A stretch of DNA of 64,000 nucleotides from Planctomycetota bacterium. Its GTDB lineage: Bacteria; Planctomycetota; UBA1135; UBA2386. Location: NCBI GenBank assembly GCA_020638655.1, contig JACKIC010000001.1:62001-126000 (forward strand), given 5' to 3'. The notes under the pieces are model-generated. The model was not told where the DNA came from, made no database searches, and worked only from the letters and a program-made list of their open reading frames with translations. The position numbers and the translations under genes were made by a program. The first letter of the stretch is position 1, and each line of letters opens with the position of its first letter. Below are positions 1-9,242 of this stretch, one piece after another.

Positions 1-1
1 C

Positions 2-1621
2 GGCACCTCGGACCGCACCGGCTCGGCCGGCTACTCCAGCGGCAACTGGTACGCCTCCTTCGGCGGCACCTCGGGCGCCACGCCGATCGTCGCCGGGCAC
101 AACGTGCTGGCGATCCAGATGTTCACGGACGAGACCGGGCACCCGGGCTTCGGCGCGTTCGGCAACCAGCTGCGCGTGCCCAACGGCACCGCGTTCCAGA
201 ACCGCCCGAAGTGCACGACCCTCAAGTCGCTGCAGATCGCGAGCGCGCACCAGTACGCGTTCAACGCCAGCAGCACGAACAACACGCGCACGCAGGTGGG
301 CTGGGGCTTCCCGAGCCTGCAGTCGATGTGGGACAACCGCGCCAAGACGTTCATCGTCGACGAGACCGACGTGATCACCCAGGGCAACTCGACGCGCTGG
401 GACATCGCGGTCGGACCGGGTGAACCCGAGCTCAAGGCGTCGCTGAACTACGCCGACCCCGCCGCCAACCCGGCCGCCGCGATCACCCTGATCAACAACC
501 TGTCGCTGCGGGTCACGTCCCCCACGGGCGCGGTCTACTGGGGCAACCACGCGCTGCAGCAGGGCAACTACTCCACGACGGGCGGCGCCGAGGACAACAT
601 CAACCCGACCGAGTGCGTGTTCGTGCAGAACCCGCAGGCCGGCACCTGGCACGTCGACGTGATCGCCACCTCGATCGTCGCCGACAGCCACGTCGAGACC
701 CCGGCGATGGACGCCGACTACGGCCTCGTCGTCGTCGGCGGCACCGGCGGCACCTCGACCAGCGCGTTCTTCTTCAACTACGGCCAGGGCTGCGCAGGCT
801 CGACCAACGTGGTCACCCCCTGCGCGGAGCTGAACCCGAACGGCGGCACGCTCACCGGTCTGACCGACACCAACGAGTACCTGTTCGTGGTCTCGGGCAG
901 CGTCGGCATGCAGGTGCAGAGCTTCGACCTGTTCACGCAGTCGACCGGCGGCACGCAGGTGCGCCCGGTCCACATCTACACGAGCCTCTCCTCGGGCGCC
1001 TCGCCCGTGGCTTCGTCGACGATGTCGATCGGCCCGACGCCTGGCTTCTACCGCGCGAGCTTCCCGACGCCCGTGTCGGTCGGCAGCAGCTTCTACCTCG
1101 TGATCGACGTCTCGTCGCAGAACGTGGTCGTGCCCAACCTGACCAGCGGCGCCACCGGCGTCGCGTTCTACCGGTCGCCCAGCGCCAGCAACTGGACCTA
1201 CGCGGCGGCGGTGACGCGGCCGGCGTGGCGCGTCGACTGCACCGCGGGCACGCACTACTTCGTGCCGACCCTCGGCCACAACGGCACGCCCGTGCTCGGC
1301 ACGAGCTACGACCTGACGCTCACCGACGCGCTCGCGTCGAGCGCCGCGCTGATGATGACCGGGCTCTCCGACTCGAGCTACAACGGCACGCCGCTGCCGT
1401 ATGCGCTGCCGAACGCGCCCGGCTGTGAACTGCTCGCCGCGCCGATGGCGACGACGTTCACGTTCACGTCGGGGACGGGCACCGCGACCCACACGGTCAA
1501 CGTGCCGAGCTCGTCGAGCTACATCGGCCTCGAGCTGTTCCACCAGTGGGCCGTGCTCGATCCTGCGAACGGCCTCGGCATCGTCGTCTCCGACGCCGGT
1601 GTCGCGCACGTTGGGACCTGA
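2..1621 (+). CDS. Subtilisin-like (S8) secreted serine peptidase, 3' part (5' cut by window edge)
   Basis: The open frame runs in from the left edge, so only the last 539 residues are visible. Residues 22-28 read GTSGATP, the signature around the nucleophilic serine of S8 (subtilisin) peptidases; that serine is about residue 24. The Asp and His of the triad must lie upstream of the window. After the catalytic end comes a beta-rich stretch (about 130-240, with LRVTSPTGAVYWGN and GTWHVDVIA) that looks like the P/proprotein-convertase-type domain common after S8 domains. A second beta-rich C-terminal part (about 395-539) resembles tails of other secreted proteins in this window. The product is probably exported and proteolytic. 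The gene ends 45 bases before a strong hairpin shared with the convergent regulator gene. The family is confident; the substrate is unknown. Confidence 0.85.
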   Translation, partial: GTSDRTGSAGYSSGNWYASFGGTSGATPIVAGHNVLAIQMFTDETGHPGFGAFGNQLRVPNGTAFQNRPKCTTLKSLQIASAHQYAFNASSTNNTRTQVGWGFPSLQSMWDNRAKTFIVDETDVITQGNSTRWDIAVGPGEPELKASLNYADPAANPAAAITLINNLSLRVTSPTGAVYWGNHALQQGNYSTTGGAEDNINPTECVFVQNPQAGTWHVDVIATSIVADSHVETPAMDADYGLVVVGGTGGTSTSAFFFNYGQGCAGSTNVVTPCAELNPNGGTLTGLTDTNEYLFVVSGSVGMQVQSFDLFTQSTGGTQVRPVHIYTSLSSGASPVASSTMSIGPTPGFYRASFPTPVSVGSSFYLVIDVSSQNVVVPNLTSGATGVAFYRSPSASNWTYAAAVTRPAWRVDCTAGTHYFVPTLGHNGTPVLGTSYDLTLTDALASSAALMMTGLSDSSYNGTPLPYALPNAPGCELLAAPMATTFTFTSGTGTATHTVNVPSSSSYIGLELFHQWAVLDPANGLGIVVSDAGVAHVGT

Positions 1622-1666
1622 TCGGGGCACCTGATCAGGGACACCTGATCGGGTGCACCGACCGAC

Positions 1667-1703
1667 ACACGCCCGAGCGCCCCCCGAGGGTGCTCGGGCG
1701 TGT
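1667..1703. terminator. Bidirectional hairpin terminator between convergent genes
   Basis: A perfect 12-bp inverted repeat (ACACGCCCGAGC at 1667-1678 and its complement at 1692-1703) encloses a 13-base loop. It lies between the stop of the S8 protease gene and the stop of the convergent regulator gene. A run of T after the right arm is weak, as expected at this G+C. It could serve both strands. Confidence 0.75.
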
Positions 1704-1709
1704 TCGTTC

Positions 1710-3590
1710 TCAGAGGTCGAGGTCCTTGAGGCGGCGGTAGAACGTGCTGCGCGACAGGCCCAGGTGCTGGGCCGCCGCGAGCTTGTCGCCGTCGCAGTCC
1801 GCCAGGGCGCGCACGATCGCCTCGCGCTCGGCCTGCAGCCGGAGGGCGCGCAGGTCCATGACGCCGGCATCCTCGGCCACCGCCGGCGCCGGAACCTCGT
1901 CGCGCCCCACCGGCGACCGCGCGCCGCGCTGCCGCTGCACGGGCCGCGGCACCAGCTCGGGCTGCCCGAGCACGACCTTGCGCGGCAGGTCTTCCTCCTG
2001 CAGCACCTCACCCACACCGAGCGCGAACGCCCCCTCGATGACGTTCTCGAGCTCGCGCACGTTGCCGGGCCACGGATAGTTCAGCATGCGCTGCAGCGCC
2101 GCCTGGGAGACGCCGCGCACCGGATGGTCGAGGCGGTCGTGGCGCCGGTTGGCGAGCCGCACGAAATGCTCGACCAGCTCGGGCAGGTCGTGCATGCGTT
2201 CGCGCAGCGGCGGCACGTGCAACGTCACCACCTCGAGGCGGTAGTAGAGGTCCTCGCGGAAGGTGCCCGCGCGCACCATGTCCAGCAGGTCGCGGTTGGT
2301 CGCCGCCAGGATGCGCACGTCGACGAGGCGCGGCTGACTGGCGCCGACCGGGCGGATCTCGCCGCGCTGCAGCACGCGCAGCAACTTGACCTGGATGTCG
2401 AGCGACATCTCGGCGATCTCGTCGAGGAAGATCGAGCCGCCGTCGGCGGCCTCGAACAGCCCTTCGCGCGCCTGCTGCGCGCCCGTGAACGCGCCCTTCT
2501 CGTGCCCGAACAGCTCGCTCTCGATCAGCTCGGGGGCGATCGCGCCGCAGTGCATCGGGATGAACGGCGCGCTGCGCGCGCGGCCGTCGAAGTGCAGCGC
2601 GCGCGCGACCAGTTCCTTGCCGACCCCGCTCTCGCCGTAGATGAGCACCGTCGACCGGTTGTTGCGCAGCCGACCGACCTTCTCCGCCAGCTCGTAGACG
2701 CTCGGGGCCGTGCCGATGAAGTCGGTGATCGTGTAGTCGGCCTGCGGCGGCTTCTTGGCGACCGGCGGCGGCGCCGCGACCTCCCGGTCGCGCAGGCTGC
2801 GCTCGGCGGCGAGCACGCCGCTGACGTCCTGCAGCACGACGGCCTTGCGCTGCCCGTCGTGCAGCGCGTGCACGCGCACCCGCAGCGTGCGCGCCTCGCG
2901 CTCGCCGCGCGGCAGCAGCAGGTCGGCGCTGCTCGCGCCGTCGCGCAGCAGCCCGGCGAGCCGCGCCGCGCCGTGACCGCAGCTGACCAGCGGCGCGCCG
3001 AGCGGCAGGGCGCCGAGCAGCTGTTCGGCCGCGTCGTCGGCGTCGACGATCGTCAGCTCCGCGTCGAGCAGCAACATCGCGTCGCTCGCGGCGGCCAGGT
3101 GTTCGCGTCGCAGCGCGACCATGCCGTCCAGGCGCTGCGCCGTGGACGCCAGGTCCTGCTGGGTCGCGACCAGCTCGCGGCGCAGCGCGGCGTTCTCGCG
3201 GTCGAGCCGCGAACGCGCCTCCTCGAGGCGCCGCATCACGCGGATCCGGGCCACGAGCTCGTCGCGGTTGACGGGCTTCTGGATGTAGTCGACGGCCCCC
3301 AGCTGGTAGGCGGCGGCGCGGTCGGACTCGTCGCCGAGCCGGCCGGTCAGGAAGATCACCGGCACGAAGGCGGTGCGCGGGTCGTTCTTGAGCCGGCGGC
3401 AGACCTCGAAGCCGTCGAGCTGTGGCATCACCACGTCGAGCAGGATCAGGTCGAATTGCTGACGGCGGCACAGCTCGAGCGCCTCGTGGCCGCTCGAGGC
3501 GGTGACCAGCTCGAACTCGGTGCCCTGCAGATAGAGCTCGATCAGGGTGCGGTTCTGCGCCGAGTCGTCGACCCCGAGAATGCGCGGCAT
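1710..3590 (-). CDS. NtrC-family sigma-54-dependent response regulator
   Basis: The 626-residue product has an N-terminal receiver domain (about 1-115) with phosphoacceptor context LLDVVMPQLDG. A coiled-coil and PAS-like linker follows (about 120-270), then a sigma-54 activator AAA+ domain with Walker A GESGVGKE (about 318) and the sigma-54-contacting loop GAFTGA (about 363). A Fis-type helix-turn-helix closes the protein (LSRSTFYRRLKDLDL). The start was set at the ATG giving MPRILGVDDSAQNRT, because receiver domains begin this way; the frame stays open far upstream but only as a shadow of the divergent gene. It lies 24 bp from the divergent S41 protease gene, with which it may share regulation. 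No partner histidine kinase is adjacent. The family is certain; the signal and targets are unknown. Confidence 0.92.
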   Translation of the reverse strand: MPRILGVDDSAQNRTLIELYLQGTEFELVTASSGHEALELCRRQQFDLILLDVVMPQLDGFEVCRRLKNDPRTAFVPVIFLTGRLGDESDRAAAYQLGAVDYIQKPVNRDELVARIRVMRRLEEARSRLDRENAALRRELVATQQDLASTAQRLDGMVALRREHLAAASDAMLLLDAELTIVDADDAAEQLLGALPLGAPLVSCGHGAARLAGLLRDGASSADLLLPRGEREARTLRVRVHALHDGQRKAVVLQDVSGVLAAERSLRDREVAAPPPVAKKPPQADYTITDFIGTAPSVYELAEKVGRLRNNRSTVLIYGESGVGKELVARALHFDGRARSAPFIPMHCGAIAPELIESELFGHEKGAFTGAQQAREGLFEAADGGSIFLDEIAEMSLDIQVKLLRVLQRGEIRPVGASQPRLVDVRILAATNRDLLDMVRAGTFREDLYYRLEVVTLHVPPLRERMHDLPELVEHFVRLANRRHDRLDHPVRGVSQAALQRMLNYPWPGNVRELENVIEGAFALGVGEVLQEEDLPRKVVLGQPELVPRPVQRQRGARSPVGRDEVPAPAVAEDAGVMDLRALRLQAEREAIVRALADCDGDKLAAAQHLGLSRSTFYRRLKDLDL

Positions 3591-3614
3591 GGGGACAGAC
3601 AATACGCTGCTTCG

Positions 3615-4988
3615 ATGTCGCAGCAACCGCGCCTGCCCCTCTGGTTCCTGGTGGCGAACTGGCTCCTGCTGGTCATCGCCTTCGTCGCCGGCTCGATGTT
3701 GGGCAGCCGGCACCAGCTGCCGAACCTGCCGGAACCGCAAGCCACGGCCCTCGAGGTGATCCACGCCGAGATCCTCAAGTCCCACGTCGAGCAGCAGGAC
3801 GGCAACGCGCTGCTCGACCGCGCGATCGCCGCGATGGTCGGCGGCCTCGACGAGTACAGCCGCTACGTGCCGCCGGCCAAGGTGGCCTCCTACGTCGAGG
3901 AGAGCACCGGCCGCTACGAGGGCGTCGGCATGGTGATGTCGCAGCAGGGCGAGGACCTGGTGGTGCTCTATCCCTTCGTCGGCAGCCCCGCGGAGAAGGG
4001 CGGATTGTTGCCGGGCGACCGCATCCTCACGATCGACGGCAAGCCCGTCGCCGAACTGCCGATGGAGAGCCGTTCGTCGGCGGCGAACGAACTCGTGCGC
4101 GGCCCAGCCGACAGCGACGTGCGGCTGCAGGTCGCCCGCGCCGAGACCACCGCCGAGCTCACCGTGCACCGCGGCCCGGTGCAGATCCCGGTCGTCAAGT
4201 GGGCGCACCTCGCCGACCCCGAACAGCGCCTCGGCTACGTCTTTCTCTCCGACTTCTACCCCGGCGTCGCCACGGAGCTGGCCAGCGCGATCGCGGCGCT
4301 CGGCAAGGACGGCGGGCTGCGCGGCCTGATCCTCGACCTGCGCTTCGACGGCGGCGGCAGCCTCGACGAGTGCATCGACATCGCCAACCTGTTCCTGCCG
4401 TCGGGCGTGATCGTGTCGACGCGGCGCCGCGACCAGTTGCTCGAGGAGTTCAAGGCCGAGGCGGGCAAGTGCCGGTTCCCCGATCTGCCGCTGGTGCTGC
4501 TCGTCAACGAGCGCTCGGCCAGCGCCAGCGAAGTGCTCGCCGGCGCGATGCAGGACCACGAACGCGCCGCGATCGTCGGTGTGCGCACCTACGGCAAGGG
4601 CTACGTCAACACGGTCTACACGTGGAAGAACATGCCGTTCCGGCTCAAGCTGACCACGGCCCACTACTACACGCCCAAGGGCCGCAACATCGACCGCCCG
4701 CACGCGCGCCACGGCGCGACCAACCCCGACGGCAGCCCGGTCGTCGACGACCCCGACGCCGGCGGGATCGTGCCCGACGTGGTCGCGGCGATCGACCCCA
4801 GCCTCTCGTCGCGCATCGAGGAGCGGCTGGTGACGCGCGAGCCGCCAGCGCCCTACCTCGAGGCGTTCCGCGCCGTCGCCGCGACCTACAAGATCCCGGT
4901 GCCCGAGCCCCCGACCGCGGCCGAGGACAGCCAGCTGGCCGCCGCCCTGCAAACCCTTCGCGAGCGCGCCGGCAAGCAGTCGCGCTGA
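3615..4988 (+). CDS. S41 family C-terminal processing peptidase (CtpA/Prc-like)
   Basis: The 457-residue protein starts with a single membrane anchor (about 8-28, PLWFLVANWLLLVIAFVAGS), so the enzyme faces the periplasm. A PDZ domain (about 95-185, with GSPAEKGGLLPGDRILTIDG) is followed by the S41 domain. The catalytic pair is visible: Ser303 in NERSASASE and Lys328 in GVRTYGKG, 25 residues apart as in E. coli Prc. Such proteases trim or degrade proteins from the C-terminus in the envelope. The gene diverges from the NtrC-type regulator gene (24-bp gap) and is followed after 31 bp by tsaD. Confidence 0.92.
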   Translation: MSQQPRLPLWFLVANWLLLVIAFVAGSMLGSRHQLPNLPEPQATALEVIHAEILKSHVEQQDGNALLDRAIAAMVGGLDEYSRYVPPAKVASYVEESTGRYEGVGMVMSQQGEDLVVLYPFVGSPAEKGGLLPGDRILTIDGKPVAELPMESRSSAANELVRGPADSDVRLQVARAETTAELTVHRGPVQIPVVKWAHLADPEQRLGYVFLSDFYPGVATELASAIAALGKDGGLRGLILDLRFDGGGSLDECIDIANLFLPSGVIVSTRRRDQLLEEFKAEAGKCRFPDLPLVLLVNERSASASEVLAGAMQDHERAAIVGVRTYGKGYVNTVYTWKNMPFRLKLTTAHYYTPKGRNIDRPHARHGATNPDGSPVVDDPDAGGIVPDVVAAIDPSLSSRIEERLVTREPPAPYLEAFRAVAATYKIPVPEPPTAAEDSQLAAALQTLRERAGKQSR

Positions 4989-5019
4989 CCGGGCGCCGAC
5001 TGGTAACCTGCTCGCCCCC

Positions 5020-6066
5020 GTGAGCGAGCTGATCCTGGGCATCGAGACCTCCTGCGACGAGACCGCGGCCGCCGTGGTCGAGGACGGCCACGTCGTGCGC
5101 AGCAACGTCGTGCATTCGCAGATCGCGCTGCACCAGCGCTGGCGCGGCGTCGTGCCCGAAGTCGCCAGCCGCTCGCACACCGAGCGCATCCTGCCGATCG
5201 TGCGCGCCGCGCTCGCCGACGCGCAGGTGACGCCCGAGCAGCTGACCGCGATCGCCGTCACGCACCGGCCCGGCATGATCGGCTGCCTGCTCGTGGGCCT
5301 GGCCGCGGCCAAGGCGCTCGCGTGGCGCTACGGGCTGCCGCTCGTCGGCGTCGACCACGTGCAGGCGCACGTGCACACCGGGCTGCTCGCCGACCCGCAG
5401 ATGCCGCTGCCGTGCCTGGCGCTGGTCGCGTCGGGCGGGCACACCGCGATGTACCTGCTGCACGAACCGGCGCGCACCGAACGGCTCGGCACCACGCGCG
5501 ACGACGCCGCCGGCGAGGCTCTCGACAAGGGCGCGGCGCTGCTCGGCCTGCCGTACCCGGGTGGCCCGTCGATCCAGAACGCCGCGGTGTCGGGCAACAA
5601 CAAGGCCTACGACCTGCCGCGCACGATGCTCGGCCCCGACTCGCTCGACTTCTCGTTCTCGGGGCTCAAGACCGCGCTGCTCTACACGCTGCGACCGCAG
5701 GGCGCGCCCGAACGCGCCGCGCCGCCCGAGGGCGACGAGCTGCGCGACCTCGCCGCGAGCTACCAGGAAGCCGTCGTCGACATCCTGATCAAGAAGATGC
5801 GCCGCGCCTGCGAGCAGCACGAAGTGCAGTCGCTGTGCATCGGCGGCGGCGTGGCGCGCAACACGCGGCTGCGCGAACGGCTGCGCACCGACCCGGTGCT
5901 GTCGTCGCTGCACCTGGTGCTGCCCGACCTGAGCCTGTGCGCCGACAACGGCGCGATGATCGCGTCGCTGGGCTCGATCCTGTTCCGCCGCGGCGAGATC
6001 AGCCCGCTCGATCTGGACGCCATCGCCACGCCGCAGGCCGGCGGCAAGGCCAAGGTGCGACGTTGA
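5020..6066 (+). CDS. tsaD: tRNA N6-adenosine threonylcarbamoyltransferase TsaD
   Basis: The 348-residue protein transfers the threonylcarbamoyl group onto A37 of ANN-decoding tRNAs, normally in a complex with TsaB and TsaE. The N-terminus ILGIETSCDETAAAVV and the metal-binding HXXXH at His113/His117 (DHVQAH) are diagnostic. The GGGVARNTRLR and LCADNGAMIA motifs of the ASKHA fold are also present. The start is a GTG; an ATG start would lose the N-terminal nucleotide-binding strand. Its TGA stop overlaps the TTG start of the next gene, so the two are translationally coupled. Confidence 0.96.
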   Translation: MSELILGIETSCDETAAAVVEDGHVVRSNVVHSQIALHQRWRGVVPEVASRSHTERILPIVRAALADAQVTPEQLTAIAVTHRPGMIGCLLVGLAAAKALAWRYGLPLVGVDHVQAHVHTGLLADPQMPLPCLALVASGGHTAMYLLHEPARTERLGTTRDDAAGEALDKGAALLGLPYPGGPSIQNAAVSGNNKAYDLPRTMLGPDSLDFSFSGLKTALLYTLRPQGAPERAAPPEGDELRDLAASYQEAVVDILIKKMRRACEQHEVQSLCIGGGVARNTRLRERLRTDPVLSSLHLVLPDLSLCADNGAMIASLGSILFRRGEISPLDLDAIATPQAGGKAKVRR

Positions 6067-6884
6067 GCGCGGCGCCGCTCGACCCGGGGCGCTTGCGCGA
6101 GGTGCTGCAGCAATTGCAGCGCGGTGAGCGCAGCGTCGACGAGGCGCTGCAGCTGCTGACCGCGCCGCCGCGCGCCACCGACCTCGGGTTCGCGACCGTC
6201 GACCACGATCGCGCCGCGCGCTGCGGCTTCCCCGAGGTCGTGTTCTGCCAGGGCAAGACCCCGGCCGACGCCGCGCACATCGCCGCCGAGATCCTGACCC
6301 GCGCCGACCGCGTACTGCTGACGCGCGCGACGGCCGAGCACGCCGCCGCCGTCGCCGCGGTGCTGCCGCGCGCCAGCTACCATCAACGCGCGCGCTGCAT
6401 CACCGTGGCGCCCGCCGAGGTCGAGGAACACGGCCTGGTGGCGGTCGTCTGCGCCGGCACCGCCGACCTGCCGGTCGCCGAGGAGGCCGCCGTGACCCTG
6501 CGCATCGCCGGCAACCGCGTGCAGCAGTTCACCGACATCGGCGTCGCCGGCCTGCACCGCCTGCTGGCGCGGGTCCCCGAGATCCGGGCCGCCAACGCGA
6601 TCGTCGCCGTCGCCGGCATGGAGGGGGCCCTGCCCTCCGTGCTCGCCGGGCTGGTCGACCGGCCGGTGTTCGCGGTGCCCACGAGCGTCGGCTACGGGGC
6701 CTCCTTCGGCGGTCTCACGGCCCTGTTGTCGATGCTCAACTCGTGCGCCGCGGGGGTCGCCGTGGTCAACATCGACAACGGTTTCGGGGCTGGCTATCTT
6801 GCTTGCCTCGTGAACCGCCGGATCGCCCAGGCGACCCCCCAACCGCCCAGCCAGCCGCCCCACCCGAGCACCTTCGAACGTTGA
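6063..6884 (+). CDS. larB: LarB-like nickel-pincer cofactor biosynthesis carboxylase/hydrolase
   Basis: The 273-residue protein matches the LarB family, which carboxylates and hydrolyses nicotinic acid adenine dinucleotide in making the nickel-pincer nucleotide cofactor. The C-terminal half has the PurE-like (AIR carboxylase) pattern: VVCAGTADLPVAEEA, AVAGMEGALPSVLAGL, VPTSVGYGASFGG and NIDNGFGAGY. The N-terminal helical region (REVLQQLQRGERSVDEALQ) is also typical. The start is taken as TTG at 6063, which overlaps the tsaD stop by TTGA; a GTG at 6102 is the alternative. larC and larE are not in the window, so it may serve another enzyme or be completed elsewhere. Its stop overlaps the carA start in the same TTGA way. 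Confidence 0.85.
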   Translation: MSAAPLDPGRLREVLQQLQRGERSVDEALQLLTAPPRATDLGFATVDHDRAARCGFPEVVFCQGKTPADAAHIAAEILTRADRVLLTRATAEHAAAVAAVLPRASYHQRARCITVAPAEVEEHGLVAVVCAGTADLPVAEEAAVTLRIAGNRVQQFTDIGVAGLHRLLARVPEIRAANAIVAVAGMEGALPSVLAGLVDRPVFAVPTSVGYGASFGGLTALLSMLNSCAAGVAVVNIDNGFGAGYLACLVNRRIAQATPQPPSQPPHPSTFER

Positions 6885-8023
6885 ACAAGACCGCCCGCCC
6901 CCCCGCCCGCCTGGTGCTCGAAGACGGCACCGTCCTCCACGGTTTCGGCTTCGGCGCCGACGCCGACAGCATCGGTGAGCTGGTCTTCAACACGTCGATG
7001 ACCGGCTACCAGGAGATCCTCACCGACCCCTCCTACCGCGGCCAGACGGTGCTGCTGACCCAGCCGCACATCGGCAACTACGGCGTCAACAGCGAGGACG
7101 AGGAGTCGGCGAAGCTGTGGCTGTCGGGGCTCGTGGTGCGCGAGGCCTGCGTGCGCGCCAGCAACTTCCGCTCGGCCACCGAGCTGTCCGACTACCTCGC
7201 GCAGCACGGCGTGCCCGGCATCGACGGCGTCGACACGCGCATGCTGACGCGGCGCGTGCGCGACCACGGCGAGCAGCGCGTGCTGATCACGCGCGACGTG
7301 AGCACGCCCGACGCGGCGCTGGTCGAACGCGTGCGCAGCGCGCCGCGCGTCGCCGACGTCGACCACGTGCAGAAGGTCACCACCGAGACCACCTACCGCT
7401 GGGACCGCGGCTACGAGTCGGTGTTCAACCCGCCCGCGCCCGGCGCCGCCAAGGACCGCCCGCGCATCGTCGCCTACGACTTCGGCGCCAAGCGCAACAT
7501 CCTGCGTTCGCTCGCGGTCTGCGGCCTCGACGTCACCGTGGTGCCGGCGCTGACCCCCGCGGCCGCCGTGCTCGAGATGAAGCCCGACGGCGTGTTCCTC
7601 AGCAACGGCCCCGGCGACCCCGCGATCTGCAGCTACGCGATCGAGTCGGCCAAGGTGCTGGTGCAGAAGCTGCCCGTGTTCGGCATCTGCCTGGGGCACC
7701 AGATCCTCAGCCACGTGTTCGGCGGCAAGACCTACAAGATGAAGTTCGGTCACCACGGCGGCAACCAGCCCGTGATCGACCTCTTGACCGAGAAGGTCGA
7801 GATCACCTCGCAGAACCACAGCTACGCGGTCGACCCCAAGTCGCTGCCGGACGCCGTCGAGATCACCCACAAGAACCTCAACGACGACACCGTCGAGGGG
7901 CTGCGCCACAAGGAGCTGCCGGTGTTCTCGGTGCAGTACCACCCCGAGGCCGCGCCCGGCCCGCACGACGCGCTCTACCTGTTCCGTCGCTTCGTCGAGC
8001 TGCTCGAAGCCGGCAAGTGCTGA
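6881..8023 (+). CDS. carA: Carbamoyl-phosphate synthase small (glutaminase) subunit CarA
   Basis: The 380-residue protein hydrolyses glutamine and channels ammonia to CarB for pyrimidine and arginine synthesis. The N-terminal CarA domain has VFNTSMTGYQEILTDPSYRGQ. The class I glutaminase domain has the nucleophile Cys270 in FGICLGHQ and the catalytic histidine in VQYHPEAAPGPHD. The only start that gives family length is TTG at 6881, inside the TTGA that also ends larB. carB is on the same strand but 35 kb away, so the two subunits are not in one operon. Confidence 0.96.
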   Translation: MNKTARPPARLVLEDGTVLHGFGFGADADSIGELVFNTSMTGYQEILTDPSYRGQTVLLTQPHIGNYGVNSEDEESAKLWLSGLVVREACVRASNFRSATELSDYLAQHGVPGIDGVDTRMLTRRVRDHGEQRVLITRDVSTPDAALVERVRSAPRVADVDHVQKVTTETTYRWDRGYESVFNPPAPGAAKDRPRIVAYDFGAKRNILRSLAVCGLDVTVVPALTPAAAVLEMKPDGVFLSNGPGDPAICSYAIESAKVLVQKLPVFGICLGHQILSHVFGGKTYKMKFGHHGGNQPVIDLLTEKVEITSQNHSYAVDPKSLPDAVEITHKNLNDDTVEGLRHKELPVFSVQYHPEAAPGPHDALYLFRRFVELLEAGKC

Positions 8024-8940
8024 GCTCCCTGCGCGTGCCCCCGGGGCAGGACGGCAAGCGCCTCGACGCCGCCGTGCACACGCTGCTCGAGGCCTCGCGC
8101 AAGCAGGCCCGCGACCTGATCACGATCGGCTGCGTCGCCGTCAACGGCGTGCTCGCCGAGGCGACGACGCGCCTGCGCGAAGGCGACCTGCTGGGCTGGT
8201 ATCCCGAACACCACGGCCTGTCGCTGGCGCTCGGCATCCCGGTCGTCTACGCCGACGACGACGCGATCGTGCTGCACAAGCCACCGCGGCTCGCCGTGCA
8301 CGGCGGCCCGCTGGTCGACCGCTCGGTCGCCGACTCGCTCGAAGAGGTGCTGCCCGGCGCGGGCCTCGCACAGCGGCTCGACCGCGAGGCTTCGGGCCTG
8401 CTCCTGGTCGGCCGCGACGCGCCGGCGCTGGCGCTGCTCGGCAAGGCGATGGAGGCCGGCGAGATCACGCGCGAGTACCTGGCGATCGTCGCGGGCGTGC
8501 CCGAGTTCGAGCAGCGCACCATCGACCTGCCGCTGCGCGTGACCGACGAACCGCACGGCGACCGCCCCAAGACCGTCGTCGACCCACAGGGCCAGCGCGC
8601 GGTCTCGCACGTCACCGTCGAGATGACGCGCAAGGACAGCGCGCTCGTGCGCGTGCGCCTCGAGACGGGGCGCACCCACCAGATCCGCGCCCACCTCGCC
8701 GCGATCGGCCACCCGCTGCTCGGCGACCCGCGCTACGGCGACGCCGGCAAGAACGCCGCCGCGAAGGCCACGTTCGGCGTGTCGCGCACGATGCTGCACG
8801 GCGCGCGGCTGACGTTCCCCAAGCCGGGCACGGCAATGCTGGTCACCGCCGAGGCGATGCACGAACCGGACTTCGTGCGGCTCTTCCCCAAGCTGTCGGC
8901 CCCGAGACTGTCGGCCCCCACGGAGGGCACGCGCGACTGA
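8017..8940 (+). CDS. RluA-family pseudouridine synthase with S4 domain
   Basis: The 307-residue enzyme isomerises uridine to pseudouridine in rRNA or tRNA. An N-terminal S4 RNA-binding domain (about 10-60, RLDAAVHTLLEASRKQARDL) precedes the catalytic domain. The catalytic aspartate is Asp122 in AQRLDREASGLLLV, where the family more often has HRLDxxTSG. The motif GRTHQIRAHLAAIGHPLLGD is fully conserved. The start is GTG at 8017, overlapping the carA stop by 7 bases. This completes a four-gene overlapping run from tsaD. Which RNA position is modified cannot be told. Confidence 0.9.
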   Translation: MLSSLRVPPGQDGKRLDAAVHTLLEASRKQARDLITIGCVAVNGVLAEATTRLREGDLLGWYPEHHGLSLALGIPVVYADDDAIVLHKPPRLAVHGGPLVDRSVADSLEEVLPGAGLAQRLDREASGLLLVGRDAPALALLGKAMEAGEITREYLAIVAGVPEFEQRTIDLPLRVTDEPHGDRPKTVVDPQGQRAVSHVTVEMTRKDSALVRVRLETGRTHQIRAHLAAIGHPLLGDPRYGDAGKNAAAKATFGVSRTMLHGARLTFPKPGTAMLVTAEAMHEPDFVRLFPKLSAPRLSAPTEGTRD

Positions 8941-8941
8941 G

Positions 8942-9166
8942 CTACTCCGCGGCGAACTCGGCGCGCGCGTAGGCCTCGAGGTAGCCGCAGCGCGCGCAGC
9001 GGAACACGCCGATCGGCAGGCTGCCCCCGGAGGTCTTGAGCCCCCACCAGAACGACTTGCGCGGCGCGCCGGCGATCCAGCGCGCGACGGCGCGCGCACC
9101 GTGGGTCTGATGATCGACCACGAAGCCCTGCTCCATGCGGCCGCCACACTTCATGCACGGGTCCAT
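8942..9166 (-). CDS. Small zinc-ribbon protein (DUF6487-like)
   Basis: The 74-residue protein has two CxxC knuckles, Cys4/Cys7 (MDPCMKCGG) and RCARCGYLEAYA near the C-terminus, separated by a tryptophan-containing segment (ARWIAGAPRKSFWWG). This is the layout of small DUF6487-type zinc ribbons. The stop is one base away from the stop of the convergent pseudouridine synthase gene, leaving no room for a separate terminator. The function is unknown. The start was chosen at the ATG just before the first CxxC. Confidence 0.75.
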   Translation of the reverse strand: MDPCMKCGGRMEQGFVVDHQTHGARAVARWIAGAPRKSFWWGLKTSGGSLPIGVFRCARCGYLEAYARAEFAAE

Positions 9167-9242
9167 GGCGTCATCCTCGCCGAGTCCGCCGCCGAGCACA
9201 AAGCAGACCTGCTTCGCGCAGCATCGAGTTACAACCGCCGGC

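Noticed and set aside
1653..3614. Long plus-strand extension of the S41 protease frame
   Set aside because: It is antisense to the regulator gene, and the membrane anchor gives a clear start at 3615.
3591..5312. Upstream extension of the NtrC-type regulator on the minus strand
   Set aside because: The extra N-terminal part is antisense to the S41 protease and has no protein-like composition; the receiver domain starts naturally at 3590.
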